A stretch of 45,917 bases of DNA. Source: Lachnospiraceae bacterium UBA3282. Lineage in GTDB: Bacteria > Bacillota > Clostridia > Lachnospirales > Lachnospiraceae. The position numbers and the translations under genes are program-made. The notes beneath the pieces were generated by a model that was given only the letters and a program-made list of their open reading frames with translations, was not told where the DNA came from and ran no database searches. Shown here in pieces: positions 7,801 to 16,911 of the stretch. The stretch spans positions 1-45,917 of the forward strand of contig DETS01000102.1 in NCBI GenBank assembly GCA_002361735.1. The letters run 5' to 3'. How positions within the stretch are numbered: the first letter of the stretch is position 1; the number at the start of each line of letters is the position of its first letter.

Positions 7801-10531
7801 CATATTCCTGCCGCAGCTCCCCTACGCTCTTGCCCTTGCTGTTTACAGTGTTGCTGTCAACATCATAAACCTTGTCATAATAATACCGCTCCATATCCTT
7901 ACAGTAATCCTTCAATTCTTCATCCTGAAGGACACCCGTTTCAGACAGATCGGGAAGCTTCGGATAGTCCAGAAGAACCACATCTCCGTTTCTTCTGTCC
8001 ACCATCACCGTCAGGTGCGTGCCCTCCGCCTGACTGTTCCACAGACTCTGATAGCACACATTGACTTCCGGCTCGTTTCTGTCATCCGGATTCTTCAGCA
8101 CATGATTCGGATTCATGGCATACTCAAAAGGCGCATATCCCTTCACAATATCGCCATGGAAGGTAAGCTCCCGTCCGCCGGTCTGGAATGCCGTCTCCGC
8201 CATTTGGAAACTGTCGCTTCCGTATCCCGCCTTCGGCGTATTGAAATAGACATTAAACAGCCTCGTGCAGTTTGCAAAGGCGCGTTCTCCGATCTGCGCC
8301 ACAGAATTACCGATGCGCACCTTTTCCAGATTCGGCAGTCCTAAAAACGCTTCATCGTCAATCTTTGTAATGGAATCATCCTGAATGGTAATACTGCGAA
8401 TCTTCTTGCGCAGCTGTTCATTGTCAAAACATCCCTTACCAATGCTGCGCACATCATAGTTACCCACTTTCTTTGGGATCACGATATCCACGCTGTCCTT
8501 GCCCTGTTTTACCAGCACGCAGGATTTCAGCGTGCCGTCCGCATCGATCTCATAACGGTAGATATTATCTCCGCTCTTCATTGCCACTTCATAGCAGTCC
8601 TTGCCGTCCTTTGTATAAACATAGGGTACGCCGGTTTCGCCGCTCACTCTCGTGCTGGCATACCAAGTACTCTGTCTCGGCTGGGAAGGATCGTTGTTGT
8701 AAAGCTCCGGACCGCGCACGAAAAAGCTCTCGTCCGTCACATGCGCAAACAGATCCGGCTTAAAGCTTGCCGCCCCGCAGGAATCCGGGAAAATCACGTT
8801 GTGCAGACCGATGCAGTTATAAAAGGTCGTAGAGGGAATCGCGCCCTGATAATTCTCCGGCATGGTCACCTCAGTGATCTTCTCCCGGTTTGCAAGCACA
8901 TACTCGCCGATTTTCTTATCGCTTCCGCCGGTGATTTTCGTCGGGAACTTAAATTTCGTCATCGCCGTATTGCCGCCCATGGAAGTCAGGGCAAAGCAGC
9001 CCTTTCCCAAAGACACGACACTGGAACCCTCAAATTTCAATCCGCTGTCCGTCAGCGATTTATTGTCATAAAATGCAAAATCACCAAGCCTGCAGCCGTC
9101 ACCGTTGTTGACTACGCTGAAGTCTGCTCCCGAAAGTGATTCACAGTTGGCAAACGCGCCGTAGCCGATCTCTTTCATCGACCAGGGGAATTTTACTTCC
9201 TTCAGCTGTGAACAGCCATAAAACGCCTCCGCACCGATCTTATAAGTACCGGAATTTTCTCCGAATTTTACCGACGTCAACTGGGTACAGTTGTAGAAGG
9301 TACGATTACCGATCACCGCATCATTATTTAACTGCACGCTCCTCATGCCGGCGCCCTCAAACGCACGGTCGCCGATGACGGCAATATCGTTGGGAATCTC
9401 AATCTCTCCGACATTGGTGACCTCGGCAAATGCGCGCTCACCGATGGTGTCCAGCATATTAACGGGATCTTTTTTCGCCAGGCAGCCGTTTTCGTCGATC
9501 ACATAAGGCACGGCACGACCGGCATCATCAAGCACGATCTGACATACGCCGAGATCTGCGTTCTTGGTCTCACTCTGCGCCACATACACAGCTTCCCCGG
9601 CTGCCTCCTGTCCGTTCTCCTGCAGTCTTAAGTCAGTCGCCAGCGCAAGACTAAAGGTTGCGGCATCAAAATATGTCAATACCTCATTATGTTCACAGTA
9701 AAATTCGATTTTCTGTTTGTCATTCAAGTCTAAGGGCGAGACAACCAGATCCTTCGGCTCCTCCACGACCTCCCCGGCCGCGCTGTTATACCACGCATCG
9801 ATTTCCGCCTTTTTCTCGGCGTATTCCGTGGGAAAATATTTTTCTAAAAATTTCTTTTGTTTTGCGTTTAATTCCCGATTGTGAACACCGTATGTAATCT
9901 TAGTCGCCGGATACAAATCATGTGACGGCTTCAGATTATCCATGGGATTGTTTGTCGTATCCGTGTAATTGTCCGGATTCTCACTGAAATATGCGTTAAA
10001 CTGATCCCTGGTCACAGTCTGGTAATCCGTGCGCAGCAGCTCTCCGACCCGCACCTTTTCCCGGTCTTTCTCGTTATTGTATTTACAGAGCGTCGCTTTC
10101 TTACTGCCATTCTTGCCGGGATGATAGAGGAACTCCCATTCCAGATAAAGGACATTGCCGTCACGGTACGTCGACCTGGCTGTCGCACGAAGAGCACCGC
10201 CCCTCAGCGCCTCCTGCAGCTCTGTGGGAAGGCCGCCGCCGGGATTGTTTTTCCGATCCACATCGATTTCCCAGCAGTCTTTCCCGGAACCGCTGATATG
10301 ATGCTCACCGCCCGCATTTTCCACATAGCCGTTATCTTTCGAAGCCGGCACATAGGTAAGAGCCGCCTGCACATCCGAAGACTGCCCGGGCGCAGTATCT
10401 TCCGCACGGTTTTCCGGCACGGGAATCGCCGCTATCACGATCGCGGTAATCATCAGAACCGCCGCCATACTGCGTCTGACGGTTCTTTTCAGTCTCCTCT
10501 TTGGCTTTTTCGTCACTGTTTTCTTCGCCAT
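4874..10531 (-). CDS. Giant BspA-like LRR surface protein with InlB-like repeat and TPKTG sorting signal
   Basis: A 1885-aa secreted protein. It has a very basic N-terminus and a signal peptide (AAVLMITAIVIAAIPVP). Several BspA-type LRR blocks follow ('IGERAFANCTRLFNV', 'IPEGCFKDCTNLSDV'), then a Ser-rich low-complexity linker with a run of at least 14 serines (about 5770-5830). Next come a divergent InlB B-repeat-like domain (FDKWTTES...MPSNNVTVKANY), a Thr/Gly-rich spacer and a C-terminal domain ending in ATHFSPYTIY. It finishes in TPKTGDPIHPK, a hydrophobic segment and a basic tail. The start at 10531 is preferred over 10549 because GAGGAG lies about 10 bases upstream of it. It follows the sortase gene by 63 bases and is very probably that enzyme's substrate. 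The Ser/Thr linkers may span the wall. Confidence 0.9.
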   Translation of the reverse strand: MAKKTVTKKPKRRLKRTVRRSMAAVLMITAIVIAAIPVPENRAEDTAPGQSSDVQAALTYVPASKDNGYVENAGGEHHISGSGKDCWEIDVDRKNNPGGGLPTELQEALRGGALRATARSTYRDGNVLYLEWEFLYHPGKNGSKKATLCKYNNEKDREKVRVGELLRTDYQTVTRDQFNAYFSENPDNYTDTTNNPMDNLKPSHDLYPATKITYGVHNRELNAKQKKFLEKYFPTEYAEKKAEIDAWYNSAAGEVVEEPKDLVVSPLDLNDKQKIEFYCEHNEVLTYFDAATFSLALATDLRLQENGQEAAGEAVYVAQSETKNADLGVCQIVLDDAGRAVPYVIDENGCLAKKDPVNMLDTIGERAFAEVTNVGEIEIPNDIAVIGDRAFEGAGMRSVQLNNDAVIGNRTFYNCTQLTSVKFGENSGTYKIGAEAFYGCSQLKEVKFPWSMKEIGYGAFANCESLSGADFSVVNNGDGCRLGDFAFYDNKSLTDSGLKFEGSSVVSLGKGCFALTSMGGNTAMTKFKFPTKITGGSDKKIGEYVLANREKITEVTMPENYQGAIPSTTFYNCIGLHNVIFPDSCGAASFKPDLFAHVTDESFFVRGPELYNNDPSQPRQSTWYASTRVSGETGVPYVYTKDGKDCYEVAMKSGDNIYRYEIDADGTLKSCVLVKQGKDSVDIVIPKKVGNYDVRSIGKGCFDNEQLRKKIRSITIQDDSITKIDDEAFLGLPNLEKVRIGNSVAQIGERAFANCTRLFNVYFNTPKAGYGSDSFQMAETAFQTGGRELTFHGDIVKGYAPFEYAMNPNHVLKNPDDRNEPEVNVCYQSLWNSQAEGTHLTVMVDRRNGDVVLLDYPKLPDLSETGVLQDEELKDYCKDMERYYYDKVYDVDSNTVNSKGKSVGELRQEYAKLLYDAYWNLKMSDLNGDGVRETPVTNDEFEKRYGPWINDRFLEIDENGNSNWANWLGDYAKTSQPDTSDVRTAPNSVYDFFFEPMVVQAATKDVDFDKWSKKPYFETYPYNFMKNYQLMQDNPSGIGLDDYQTVGSAKKFIDGTETIIVPEGVTSIDVTGYADSAINAENSYNYDRYIGKSKTGPTYLRDTSTAGNSIPGLFSGRYVDYRDESGAAKKDEHEEDPRGNDVVKRIVFHSIRELPDYAFDNCEQLKTVELGAVSKIGVLPFRGCGNMTEVIGNEQYPVEKGILFERQTGENAGKYKIIECLMSKGRIGTNDEGLEEKNVDATRITLLKDVNEIAKGAFEGCDNILLADFTGVDNLKEIPEGCFKDCTNLSDVILPVSVNKIKEGAFEGVTQTDGKHILDVTIKGREVDIADNAFSPKNGVIIRSYLDSAAKRYADRYHPPVEFRELGAYRVKFFDYDGTQIGATQELEKKDGVPVYAREPEEAKKLYETNHRPGFTFNGEWLAFNSKNERLSLASPIEEDLTTFIAQYDSNGGVTPSGQYVVEFYDGVDGSLLPGARGASGDGKYYVDAGMSFAELGWDPPVHKTQTGYEPLGYSDNWTINTIIDRNMSIIALYKAAPAGTNPSGGTTPTSKNTTSGNSGNTSKNSGNSSSSSSSSSSSSSSSTSSTSTTSGTSGPGQFTVFVENGSGSGTYTPGTTVIISASIPAAGMRFDKWTTESNGVTLASVSMPATTFTMPSNNVTVKANYVADNTTAPAGTTGTTGTTNTTNTTDTTGNGSTRVDIEKPGISNRDLATANTNGSTDNFIVKISETDEATRAVAAALTNKYGTLDNILYYAMDISLYDSTGTTKITDTTGLSVDITIPIPDSLVAYGGNNMAGAVINGDQLESLNESFTTINGVPCIRFRATHFSPYTIYVDTGNLVEGMLDVTPKTGDPIHPKWFLSLGLACLSVILFLKRDKKVKVKA

Positions 10532-10594
10532 GGTACTTTTTCTCCTCATTCCCTCACACTATTTTGTCTCTATCGAAAAGAAGGTATCACTGCT

Positions 10595-11809
10595 TCACTG
10601 TTCCGGTCTGATCCGCTTTGCCACCACTACGAACCTGCCGTCCTGTTCCGAACTGTCGCATGTTGAAAGAGTCAAAAGCTCATCCCCATATGCCGCCGTC
10701 ACTCCCGTGTCATAGAGAGAAAGCGCTGCCATTTCCTTCATGTTGGAATCGAACTCCTTCTCCGACGCCGCATCGAAAAACTTGTAATACTTAAAGACCA
10801 CTTCATCTTCATTATAGATGCGGGAACGGAACACATACATTACCTGATAGATCCCTTTCTCGTAAATCGTATCAAAGCGGATCGTCGCATGCTTTTCACA
10901 GTATTCCTTGCTGCTGTAATTGTTCAGATTCCCAAACATCTTTCCGGACTTCATATGGTGTCCGTATATGATCAGATTCGTGTTTCTGTTTACCACATCG
11001 CAGGCGGCATCCAGAAACAGGCTTCCGTTTTTGTCATATTGTTGATTAAAATTATGATCCAGATAATATTCGTTATTCGCTGTCTGCATCACCGGATAGT
11101 CAATATTGGTATCGTCAATCTGCAGCCATCCGATCAGCTTTTTGTTTTTATTGTACAGCGTTTCATACTCGGGAAGGACCGTAAGCACCCGATCTTCTTC
11201 CTCCGTATAATGGATCGTGACGCCCGCGCTCTGATAACTGCCGCCCGCCAGACTGCTGCTTCCTTTCAACATGGCAAGATTCTCATAATCCATCTGCGTC
11301 CTGCCCATAAAATAGGAATACACACCGAAATAGCCAAAGCATCCCACTGCAATCAACCCGCAGAGAACGACTAACAGCTTACGGCGTTTTTCTCTTTTTT
11401 GAATCTCGGCAAGGATAACCTTCTGCATATCGGCGTCATAATCGGAAAGCGACGCCTGCCTTTTGTCCCTGCCTGTTTTTGTTTTACCTGCCTTTTTAAC
11501 ATTCCCGGTTTGTTTTTTTTCAGCTTTCTTCCGTGCCCTTTTTCCTTCCGGAAGCCTGCTGTCCTTCGTATACCCCCGGCTCTTAAACTGCTCCGCCAGC
11601 TCATAAACTTCATCATCGAAATCGCTTCCGACTATGCTTTCAAAACGGTACTGTCCTGCCGCGAAAGCTTCACTTAAGGATATGACCTCCCCGGGCTGAT
11701 CCATATGCACCTTCGACTTGATCTCTTCGATCAGTTTCAGATCCCGTTTCGCCGCCTTGTACTCGGCTTCCGTCCGAAATCTTCTTCCCGCCGCTTCATA
11801 CCCCGACAT
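10595..11809 (-). CDS. Class B sortase with long N-terminal cytoplasmic region
   Basis: A 404-aa membrane-anchored transpeptidase. Residues about 145-168 form one membrane segment; the catalytic domain follows, with His in IYGHHMKSGKMFGNL, Cys in LTLSTCD (the SrtB-type TLSTC motif) and Arg in DGRFVVVAKR. Class B sortases of Clostridia such as C. difficile recognise (S/P)PxTG rather than LPXTG, consistent with the SPDTG and TPKTG signals of the two downstream proteins. The first ~140 residues are predicted cytoplasmic and unusually long: a helical EAEYKAAKRDLKLIEEI segment, then a Lys-rich stretch. The ATG at 11809 is chosen because AAAGGAG lies about 9 bases upstream. It is the first gene of the sortase-substrate operon. 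Confidence 0.93.
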   Translation of the reverse strand: MSGYEAAGRRFRTEAEYKAAKRDLKLIEEIKSKVHMDQPGEVISLSEAFAAGQYRFESIVGSDFDDEVYELAEQFKSRGYTKDSRLPEGKRARKKAEKKQTGNVKKAGKTKTGRDKRQASLSDYDADMQKVILAEIQKREKRRKLLVVLCGLIAVGCFGYFGVYSYFMGRTQMDYENLAMLKGSSSLAGGSYQSAGVTIHYTEEEDRVLTVLPEYETLYNKNKKLIGWLQIDDTNIDYPVMQTANNEYYLDHNFNQQYDKNGSLFLDAACDVVNRNTNLIIYGHHMKSGKMFGNLNNYSSKEYCEKHATIRFDTIYEKGIYQVMYVFRSRIYNEDEVVFKYYKFFDAASEKEFDSNMKEMAALSLYDTGVTAAYGDELLTLSTCDSSEQDGRFVVVAKRIRPEQ

Positions 11810-11845
11810 ATGGGGATCGCTCCTTTTTCCTATACTAGATATGCC

Positions 11846-11877
11846 CGGTCGAAATACGCTGATACGCATTTCGACCG
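11846..11877 (-). other. 13-bp hairpin in the sortase operon leader
   Basis: CGGTCGAAATGCG and CGTATTTCGACCG face each other across a 6-base loop. On the minus strand every position can pair if one U-G wobble is allowed; on the plus strand that position would be an A-C mismatch, which favours a role in minus-strand RNA. No U-tract follows, so it does not look like a terminator. It lies between the predicted promoter and the sortase ribosome site. Confidence 0.6.
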
Positions 11878-11893
11878 ATTCGCATATACTTTT

Positions 11894-11921
11894 ATTTTAC
11901 TCTTTTTTCAGAAATATGCAA
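11894..11921 (-). promoter_or_regulatory. Candidate sigma-A promoter of the sortase operon
   Basis: TTGCAT (11921-11916), a 16-base spacer and TAAAAT (11899-11894) on the minus strand. The expected start point falls just before the leader hairpin. No other good promoter is visible between this point and the sortase gene. Confidence 0.5.
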
Positions 11922-11946
11922 GTTATTTCCAAAGAATGGCAAAAGG

Positions 11947-14900
11947 CTAGAATTTCAAATTCAAAATACCTTTCTTTTTGATCTTGAAAGTCGCCGTCTT
12001 TGTACCGCCATAGCCTCCGACGCCGCGGATTGTTATCTTGGCATTTCCCTGCTTCACATTGTTCTCGTAACCGACGATCTCATAATCGTCATTTCGAAGC
12101 TGCACGCCATTCAACGTCACCTGAATCTGGCTCTTTTTCGGTCTGATGCTCCTGCCGGTATACTCCTGCGGATTGATGGTCACCTTCGCTTTCGAAATAT
12201 CAGCCTGCACGATCCGATAAGTACCGTGTACCGTACCCTGATAGCGGCGCGGCGTTGCTACCCGGACATCCACGCCGATCACTGTGCCAACCGGTATGAT
12301 ATCCGTAGAGAGGATCGGCTGTCCTGCCTTAGCCCCACTCTCATAGGTATAATAAATATCTTTTGCATAATCTGTCCCGGCATCTAAAGCCTTGCCATTT
12401 AAATCGATTACCCGCACCTTTGTCTTATAGATATTTTTCTTTTCCTGATACGCTTTGTCAGCCGCAACCACTTTGAGTTTGGAAATATCCTGTATGGTCA
12501 CTTCAAAATAACGGACGATCTGCCCTTTATAGTTACCCTTGCCCTTCACCGTTACGCTGGCTGTATTTCCGATTTTATTGTTGTTCTTGTAACTTAAGGT
12601 GTAATCCGTCCCTTCGCTTAACTTCATGCCGTTGAAGGTCACTTCCGGTTTCGGCTTGCAGCCGCCTTTTTCATAGGCAAAGCTCGTTCCCATCGCCGCT
12701 GCCAGTCCGGAGATATCGTTTTGCAGAATTTTAAAGGTCTTTTTCACCGTCCCGGTATAAGGCCCCATGCCGGTAATTACGACCGTCGCCTTTCCCGCGT
12801 TGGTGTTATTTTGGTAGCTGATCTTATAATCCTTGTTTTCTTTCAGCTCCGTGCCCGCATAGTTCACGGTGCACTTCGGAGTATACGGTTTGCCTGTAAA
12901 CGGCACACCTGCGGCCGGCACATCCAGCGTAATGCCTGCCTGCTTAATCTTTGCCACCGGCAGGATTTTGAAATTAATCCGCTTGGATCCCTTATAATTT
13001 CCTTTTCCGACGATCACGACGGAAGCGTTTCCTACGTTCGTACAATTCTCATATTTAATCCAATAATTCCCGGTGTTGCCCTTCTCCGTGCCCGGCGTAA
13101 GAGTAACTTTTTTATTTTTTACCGTCACTTGAGGTCGGATTTCATCTCCCGTATACTTCTGGTTGGCGATTTTTGAGAACGTGAGCTTCGAGATTGCGAC
13201 ACCACTGTCATAAATCTCGTATTTCATCGTCCGAGTTCCCGTATAATTACCCGTCCCGGTCACGGTAATGTTATAGATGCCCGCATCCGTATAGGATACA
13301 TCCGCATAGGTATAGTCCTTATTCTTGGAAAGCTTCTTTCCGTTCCACGTCAGAGTGGGTTTCGGCTTCTGCGCTTTCTTGTTATAAGCCACGGCAACCG
13401 ATTCATCCATCAGCACCGCATCATCCTCAATGCTCTGCGGCTTGATGGTAAAGTGCACAAGCGCCTTGCCTTCATAATTGCCCTTCCCCGTCACCGTGAC
13501 CGTAGGCGGCTTGGCAGATCCCTTTGCGCTGCCCGCATTGACATTATTGCTGTATGTAACCGTATAGTCCTTTTTCTCCGTAAGCAGCACGGTGCGGTCA
13601 TAGACATGCACGGAAGGTTTGATTGCCTTACCCGTATAGGCGAATCCATCCTTTTCGTCCGCTCCTGTCTGCACAACAGCCCACAAACCGTCAGGCACCT
13701 TGCCGCCGATCTGCTCCCTGTCTTCATCCGTCACATCATCCGGCAGCGGTGCATCCGGATCTTCCGGATCAACCACCTCCGCCTGCACCAGTTTGATGGT
13801 ACATTCACTGCAGTCACTGTCGATAAAGCCATGCTTCGCCGCGACAGCATAGATGGTCGTTGTTCTGGCTGTAATCTCAATGGGACTTTTATATCTGTGT
13901 TCCGCATCCTTCGGCACACCTCTGTCCTCATCCGGACGGCGGTCTACCATATAGTAGATCTCCGCCTCATCCGTTGCGCTCTCAAGCACGATCTTTGATC
14001 CGTAAGGCAGTGTCACTGTCGTTTGATTTCCGATCGGCTCGCCGCCCAACACGGAAAAGGTCGGTCTCGCCGTTTTCTTTCCGCCGGCTGCCTGCTCACG
14101 CACATGCACCAACGCCTGTACGCGCAGAGATACATTATTTGTGTTTGTCACATAATCCGGAAGCTTTACGCTGCCAATCACTGTAAAGTCCTGCGCCTCC
14201 GAATTGGCGGAATTATAACCGCTCTCCGATACGCGCCATTCAATCTCCGCCTGCAGTCTTGACGTTTTCAGTTCTTCCTTACCGTCTGCGATGATCTTTC
14301 TTCCAACAACGATTTCCGTAGTCTTTGCCAGCGGAAGGGCGGATGCCGGCGTACCATTGGGCACGTTCCATACTTCGGCTTCATCCCCGCTCAACTGCGT
14401 GACGCTGATCAAATCCGCTTCGTCAAATTCTTTCATCTCCACCGGGACAGACTCTTCATAGGTTACCTCGTCATAAGTAAAACAGACGAGCAACACCTTT
14501 ACGCCCGGCGTCTCCATGTCCTTCGGATCATACAGCTTTTTCGTCTGCCCGTCTTCGCCGAGAATCTTCAATTCATACTTACGCGGCTCATCTTTTGCCA
14601 GCACCCACTTATCCTGTTCCGGAATCGGCTTCTCGATCGGATAAAAGGAAACCTCTAATCTCTCCCTAAGCATATCCTCCGTGATCGGCTGATCTTCCGG
14701 CACATAACTCCAGTTCTTCGGATACGTTACTTCCATATGCGGGCTGACCACATGTACCTGCACTGTCTTAGTACACTCCGCCGCATTGCCGCTCGCCCGT
14801 GCCGTGATGACACAGTTACCATCCGCATTTGCCGTCACAACGCCGGTTTCGTTTGCTCCCTTCTCCACGTTTGCCACAGCCGGACTGTTCGTCGTCCATT

Positions 14901-16911
14901 TTACTTTTTTGTTGGCAGCTGAATCGGGCGTCACATGAGGAATCAGAGTATAGGTCTGCCCCTTCTTTAAGGTAATCTCCGTCGTATCGCCATCCGCAAT
15001 ACCGGCGGACGTGATCGTAAGACCCGTTGCCGGATTGGCACTTGGACTCACCGTCACCGTACATTTCTTTTCCACATCGCCCGCAGCCGTGGCTGTGACA
15101 GTACATGTCCCGACCATGTTTGCCTTTACTGTTACGGTCGCCGTCAGCTTACCGGTAGTCGCATCCTTCGTCGCTTCTATTTTGTCGTCCGCATCTACGC
15201 CTACGATGGACGCGATTTCCGGATCGTCGACCGTCCAGACAATATTCCTGTCCTCCGCCGTCTCCGGTTCAATCACCGCCTCCAGCGATTTTTCTTCCCC
15301 ATCCTCCATCGAAAGATAATTCTGCAATATCAGATTATCCACCGGCGACACAAACTTATTGACCGTTACATCACATCTTGCTTTAATGGTCGCGGCTAAT
15401 GCAGGGTCGTCTCCTTCCTTCACAAAAGTGATGGTACAGCTATCCTGTTTTTCCAAACCCTCCAACTCTTTTGCCGTCACGGTAAAATATACGATACCGT
15501 TTCCATCCGCCTCAGCCGTAACCTCAGTCTGTGCGTTCTCAGCATCATAACTCTTACCAGCATTGATCATCACTGCTGATTTCCCGTCTTTTTCGGAAAC
15601 CTTTGCCGTGATTTTTCTGTTCGTACTAATTAATGGATCGAGTTTCACGCTGATCGTACGGCTGTTCTTTCTGCCGGCATCCTCCAGGGTCAGTTCCACC
15701 GGAGTCACATAAAGCGCCTTAAGGGGTACATTGTTTCTATGGATCGTAATGTTAAACGTTACCGGAGTAACCGCACTGTTTTTTGGTGTGGCAGTGACTG
15801 TCACCGGATGTGTAAGGGCCGTATCCCCCTCTTTCCACTTTGCCGTCACGCTTCCGTATTGAGGGTTCACTATTGCGTAATCTTCATCGCTGACTGACCA
15901 AGTCAATTCCTTGTCAACCGCGCCGGGCGGATTGAAAACCACCCAGGGCTTCAACTCAATCTTGTTTCCCTCATACAAGTTCGTCGGATATCCCGGTTTC
16001 GCTGAAAGCTTTTCCAGCTCAATCGTTTCTCCCTCTACCACAACTTCACAGTTGCCGTAAATCCTTTTGTTGGCCTGAGAAATCACGGAAAGGGACGTCT
16101 TTCCGCCTTTTTTTGCCGTAACCGTAATTTCTCCTGTTGTATTGAGATTATCCGTATTCACTTCAATTATTTTGTCATTATAGTTGGGCTTCAGACTCAA
16201 CTTCTTATTATCGGCATTTTCCGGCAGCACGATCACAGACAGCGTCCCTGATGATTTCGCTGCATCGTTCATATCCAGATTCAGTGCAACAGGATCAATG
16301 ATCACCTTCTCCACCGGGATGGGGGTCACCTCTACCATACAGCTTGCCGTTTTGCCATTCCCCGTCGTCGCCGTGATCGTAGTCTTTCCTACACCGTTAG
16401 CAACAACTGAAACGCTGCCCGACATTGCTGTCATTGTCGTTGGAGTAACCGTTGCGATTGCCGAATCGGCAGTGGAAAACGTTACTACCTTATCTGTATC
16501 CACATTCGCAGTGGCAGGTGCAAGCGTAAATTTGATATCCGCGCTGTCCAATCTCTGTATCGTAAGTTTATCAGGAGCTAACGTTATCGTCTCAACGGGA
16601 ACCGGTGCAGGAGCCGGCGTATCCGCGGGATCTGCATTGGGATTGACATCCGCCGTCGTTTCCGTCCCCTCCGAAGCAGGAGCTGCGGACAGTTCTGTCG
16701 ACTCTGCCGCCGGTTCCGCTGTCAGCCCTGTCGGCGCAGCTGTCTGTTCCGGCTGTTCAAGCTCGATTTCCTCACCTGTATCTTCCGGCATTTCACCTTC
16801 TGCGGGAGATTCCTCCGCCACCGCATACAAACTCGTCTGCGGCATACAGGTAAGCATCATCAGCGCTGCCATAAGCGCCGCTCCCACACGATAAATTTTG
16901 GTCTTTTTCAT
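11947..16911 (-). CDS. Large secreted BIG2 (Ig-like) repeat protein
   Basis: A 1654-aa extracellular protein. A signal peptide (MKKTKIYRVGAALMAALMML...) is followed by an Ala/Pro/Glu/Thr-rich linker (about residues 30-100). Then come six or more BIG2-type Ig-like domains ('SxDxxIATVT...GKTTITAT', 'WTVDDPEIASI', 'WTTNSPAVANV') and a chitobiase/CHB_HEX_C-type domain near residues 1000-1070. The C-terminal third consists of about seven tandem ~75-aa units with the pattern YTGK-x-P-x-V...KDYxxxYxNNxNAGxAxVxxxGxGNYxGTxxxxFxI. The protein ends in FKIKKKGILNLKF with no sorting signal or membrane anchor. AGAGGG lies about 9 bases before the ATG at 16911, which is therefore preferred over 16920. No convincing promoter or terminator was found. 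Likely a surface adhesin or wall-associated scaffold. Confidence 0.85.
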   Translation of the reverse strand: MKKTKIYRVGAALMAALMMLTCMPQTSLYAVAEESPAEGEMPEDTGEEIELEQPEQTAAPTGLTAEPAAESTELSAAPASEGTETTADVNPNADPADTPAPAPVPVETITLAPDKLTIQRLDSADIKFTLAPATANVDTDKVVTFSTADSAIATVTPTTMTAMSGSVSVVANGVGKTTITATTGNGKTASCMVEVTPIPVEKVIIDPVALNLDMNDAAKSSGTLSVIVLPENADNKKLSLKPNYNDKIIEVNTDNLNTTGEITVTAKKGGKTSLSVISQANKRIYGNCEVVVEGETIELEKLSAKPGYPTNLYEGNKIELKPWVVFNPPGAVDKELTWSVSDEDYAIVNPQYGSVTAKWKEGDTALTHPVTVTATPKNSAVTPVTFNITIHRNNVPLKALYVTPVELTLEDAGRKNSRTISVKLDPLISTNRKITAKVSEKDGKSAVMINAGKSYDAENAQTEVTAEADGNGIVYFTVTAKELEGLEKQDSCTITFVKEGDDPALAATIKARCDVTVNKFVSPVDNLILQNYLSMEDGEEKSLEAVIEPETAEDRNIVWTVDDPEIASIVGVDADDKIEATKDATTGKLTATVTVKANMVGTCTVTATAAGDVEKKCTVTVSPSANPATGLTITSAGIADGDTTEITLKKGQTYTLIPHVTPDSAANKKVKWTTNSPAVANVEKGANETGVVTANADGNCVITARASGNAAECTKTVQVHVVSPHMEVTYPKNWSYVPEDQPITEDMLRERLEVSFYPIEKPIPEQDKWVLAKDEPRKYELKILGEDGQTKKLYDPKDMETPGVKVLLVCFTYDEVTYEESVPVEMKEFDEADLISVTQLSGDEAEVWNVPNGTPASALPLAKTTEIVVGRKIIADGKEELKTSRLQAEIEWRVSESGYNSANSEAQDFTVIGSVKLPDYVTNTNNVSLRVQALVHVREQAAGGKKTARPTFSVLGGEPIGNQTTVTLPYGSKIVLESATDEAEIYYMVDRRPDEDRGVPKDAEHRYKSPIEITARTTTIYAVAAKHGFIDSDCSECTIKLVQAEVVDPEDPDAPLPDDVTDEDREQIGGKVPDGLWAVVQTGADEKDGFAYTGKAIKPSVHVYDRTVLLTEKKDYTVTYSNNVNAGSAKGSAKPPTVTVTGKGNYEGKALVHFTIKPQSIEDDAVLMDESVAVAYNKKAQKPKPTLTWNGKKLSKNKDYTYADVSYTDAGIYNITVTGTGNYTGTRTMKYEIYDSGVAISKLTFSKIANQKYTGDEIRPQVTVKNKKVTLTPGTEKGNTGNYWIKYENCTNVGNASVVIVGKGNYKGSKRINFKILPVAKIKQAGITLDVPAAGVPFTGKPYTPKCTVNYAGTELKENKDYKISYQNNTNAGKATVVITGMGPYTGTVKKTFKILQNDISGLAAAMGTSFAYEKGGCKPKPEVTFNGMKLSEGTDYTLSYKNNNKIGNTASVTVKGKGNYKGQIVRYFEVTIQDISKLKVVAADKAYQEKKNIYKTKVRVIDLNGKALDAGTDYAKDIYYTYESGAKAGQPILSTDIIPVGTVIGVDVRVATPRRYQGTVHGTYRIVQADISKAKVTINPQEYTGRSIRPKKSQIQVTLNGVQLRNDDYEIVGYENNVKQGNAKITIRGVGGYGGTKTATFKIKKKGILNLKF

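Noticed and set aside
16184..16894. Open frame of 236 codons on the plus strand, antisense to the BIG2 gene
   Set aside because: Val/Ser/Ala-rich shadow of a Thr/Ala/Val repeat region; no start signal and no recognisable domain.
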